Below are positions 6,065 through 7,009 of a DNA stretch of 7,009 bases, in pieces. Each line of letters begins with the position of its first letter. The stretch's first letter is position 1. The notes under the pieces are model-generated. The model did not search any database. It was given only the letters and a program-made list of their open reading frames with translations, and was not told the DNA's origin. Made by a program: the position numbers and the translations under genes. This DNA comes from Acidimicrobiales bacterium (GTDB lineage: Bacteria; Actinomycetota; Acidimicrobiia; Acidimicrobiales; RAAP-2). The DNA is taken from contig JADGOD010000236.1 in assembly GCA_017883125.1 (NCBI GenBank), positions 1 through 7,009 on the forward strand, read 5' to 3'.

Positions 6065-7009
6065 GTGCTTGACGAGCGTCTCGATGCCATCGAGGCCGAG
6101 TTCAACGACATCGAGGCGCGCTTGTCATCGCCGGAGGTCTCTTCGAACCCGACGCTGCTGCGCGAGCTGTCGCAACGACACAAGGAGCTCTCCGAGGTCG
6201 TCGATGCCTATCGTCGGCTGCGCGCGGCGCGAGACGACGCCTCGACAGCGACCGAGCTCCTCGAAGAGGCCAGCGGAGACGAGCGAGAAGAGCTCCGGTC
6301 CGATTTCGAGCGTGCCACGGCTTCGGCGTCGACGATCGAAGATGAGCTCCAGGCGCTGCTCTTGCCCCGTGATCCCAACGACGGCCGGAACGTCATCGTC
6401 GAGATCCGAGGGGCCGAGGGCGGCGAGGAGGCCAATCTCTTCGCCCGGGACCTCTACGACATGTACGTCCGCTATGCCCAGCGTCGCGGCTGGAAGCTCA
6501 AGGTGCTCGAAGAGCGAGCCTCGGAGCGAGACGGCCTCGATGAGGTCATCTTCTCTGTCAAGGGCAAGGACGCCTGGAGCCGCTTGGAGCACGAGGGCGG
6601 CGTCCACCGCGTCCAGAGGGTTCCTGCCACCGAGGCCAAGGGTCGCATCCACACCTCGTCGGCCACGGTGACCGTCCTGCCCGAGGCAGAAGAGGTCGAC
6701 GTCCAGATCGATGCGAACGATCTCAAGGTCGACGTCTATCGCTCGAGTGGGCCGGGCGGCCAGAGCGTGAACACCACCGACTCCGCGGTCCGCATCACGC
6801 ACGTTCCGACCGGGATCGTGGTGGCGATGCAGGACGAGAAGAGCCAGATCCAGAACCGAGCTAAGGCCATGGTGGTACTGCGCTCACGGCTCCTCAAGGC
6901 AGCGCAGGACGCCCATGCTGCCGAGGCCAGCGACCTCCGTCGCTCACAAGTCGGCGGCGGCGGACGCTCCGAGAAGATCCGGACGTACAACTTCAAGGAC
7001 AGCCGGGTC
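6065..7009 (+). CDS. prfA: peptide chain release factor 1 (3' end beyond window)
   Basis: Recognises UAA and UAG stop codons in the ribosomal A site and triggers peptide release. 315 codons are present with no stop; full-length RF1 is about 355-360 aa, so roughly 45 residues are missing at the window edge, not by mutation. The N-terminal part is helical and charged (domain 1). Then come GAEGGEEANLFA, typical of RF1/RF2, and VHRVQRVPATEAKGRIHTS with the codon-recognition tripeptide P187-A188-T189 (PxT marks RF1; RF2 has SPF). The catalytic loop SSGPGGQSVNTTDSAVR has GGQ at 231-233, whose Gln is normally methylated by PrmC/HemK. The last visible part, RSEKIRTYNFKDSRV, is RF1-like. GTG 6065 is the only plausible start: in frame upstream there is no ATG, GTG or TTG before the rpmE stop. 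GAGG at 6053-6056 is the probable ribosome site and is buried in a hairpin. Confidence 0.96.
   Translation, partial: MLDERLDAIEAEFNDIEARLSSPEVSSNPTLLRELSQRHKELSEVVDAYRRLRAARDDASTATELLEEASGDEREELRSDFERATASASTIEDELQALLLPRDPNDGRNVIVEIRGAEGGEEANLFARDLYDMYVRYAQRRGWKLKVLEERASERDGLDEVIFSVKGKDAWSRLEHEGGVHRVQRVPATEAKGRIHTSSATVTVLPEAEEVDVQIDANDLKVDVYRSSGPGGQSVNTTDSAVRITHVPTGIVVAMQDEKSQIQNRAKAMVVLRSRLLKAAQDAHAAEASDLRRSQVGGGGRSEKIRTYNFKDSRV

Noticed and set aside
1..7009. Undescribed defence, mobile or CRISPR-like system
   Set aside because: Every long + strand frame is a recognised housekeeping gene in a conserved order, gaps are short, and no direct-repeat array, transposase, integrase or compositional break is visible.

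Overview
The window is a GC-rich chromosomal stretch carrying conserved housekeeping genes. All protein genes lie on the + strand; a tRNA gene lies on the - strand at the left edge. The order lysA - hom - thrC - (gap) - rho - rpmE - prfA matches a block known from Actinomycetota (in Mycobacterium tuberculosis argS-lysA-thrA-thrC-thrB-rho-rpmE-prfA). Actinobacterial traits are the strong G/C bias at third codon positions, GTG starts, likely leaderless transcripts, TANNNT -10 boxes, and a Rho with a long Ser-rich then Arg/Asn/Gln/Gly-rich N-terminal insert. The missing argS and thrB suggest a lineage other than the mycobacteria and streptomycetes, perhaps a deep branch such as Acidimicrobiia, but that placement is only an inference.

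Layout: 5-76 is tRNA-Arg(CCG) on the - strand. 77-144 is a short divergent promoter region. lysA (145-1446) makes lysine from meso-diaminopimelate. hom (1490-2818) and thrC (2819-3856) abut as TAG-ATG and carry two steps of the homoserine-to-threonine branch; homoserine kinase (thrB), the step between them, is not here. 3857-4087 is non-coding and holds a good promoter plus a leader of about 185 nt with several hairpins, a C-rich/G-poor tract and a purine-rich ribosome binding region ahead of rho (4088-5749). rpmE (5804-6025) encodes zinc-type ribosomal protein L31. prfA (6065 to the window end, truncated) encodes peptide chain release factor 1; a perfect 8-bp hairpin just upstream covers its likely ribosome binding site.

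The left half is aspartate-family amino acid synthesis and the right half is transcription/translation termination and the ribosome. I see no mobile element, CRISPR array, phage gene or defence system. The points worth a second look are regulatory or at residue level: paired leaderless promoters, the rho leader as a candidate self-attenuator, a Ser-to-Gly change in Rho at the position matching E. coli S266 (bicyclomycin pocket), the missing thrB, and the hairpin before prfA.
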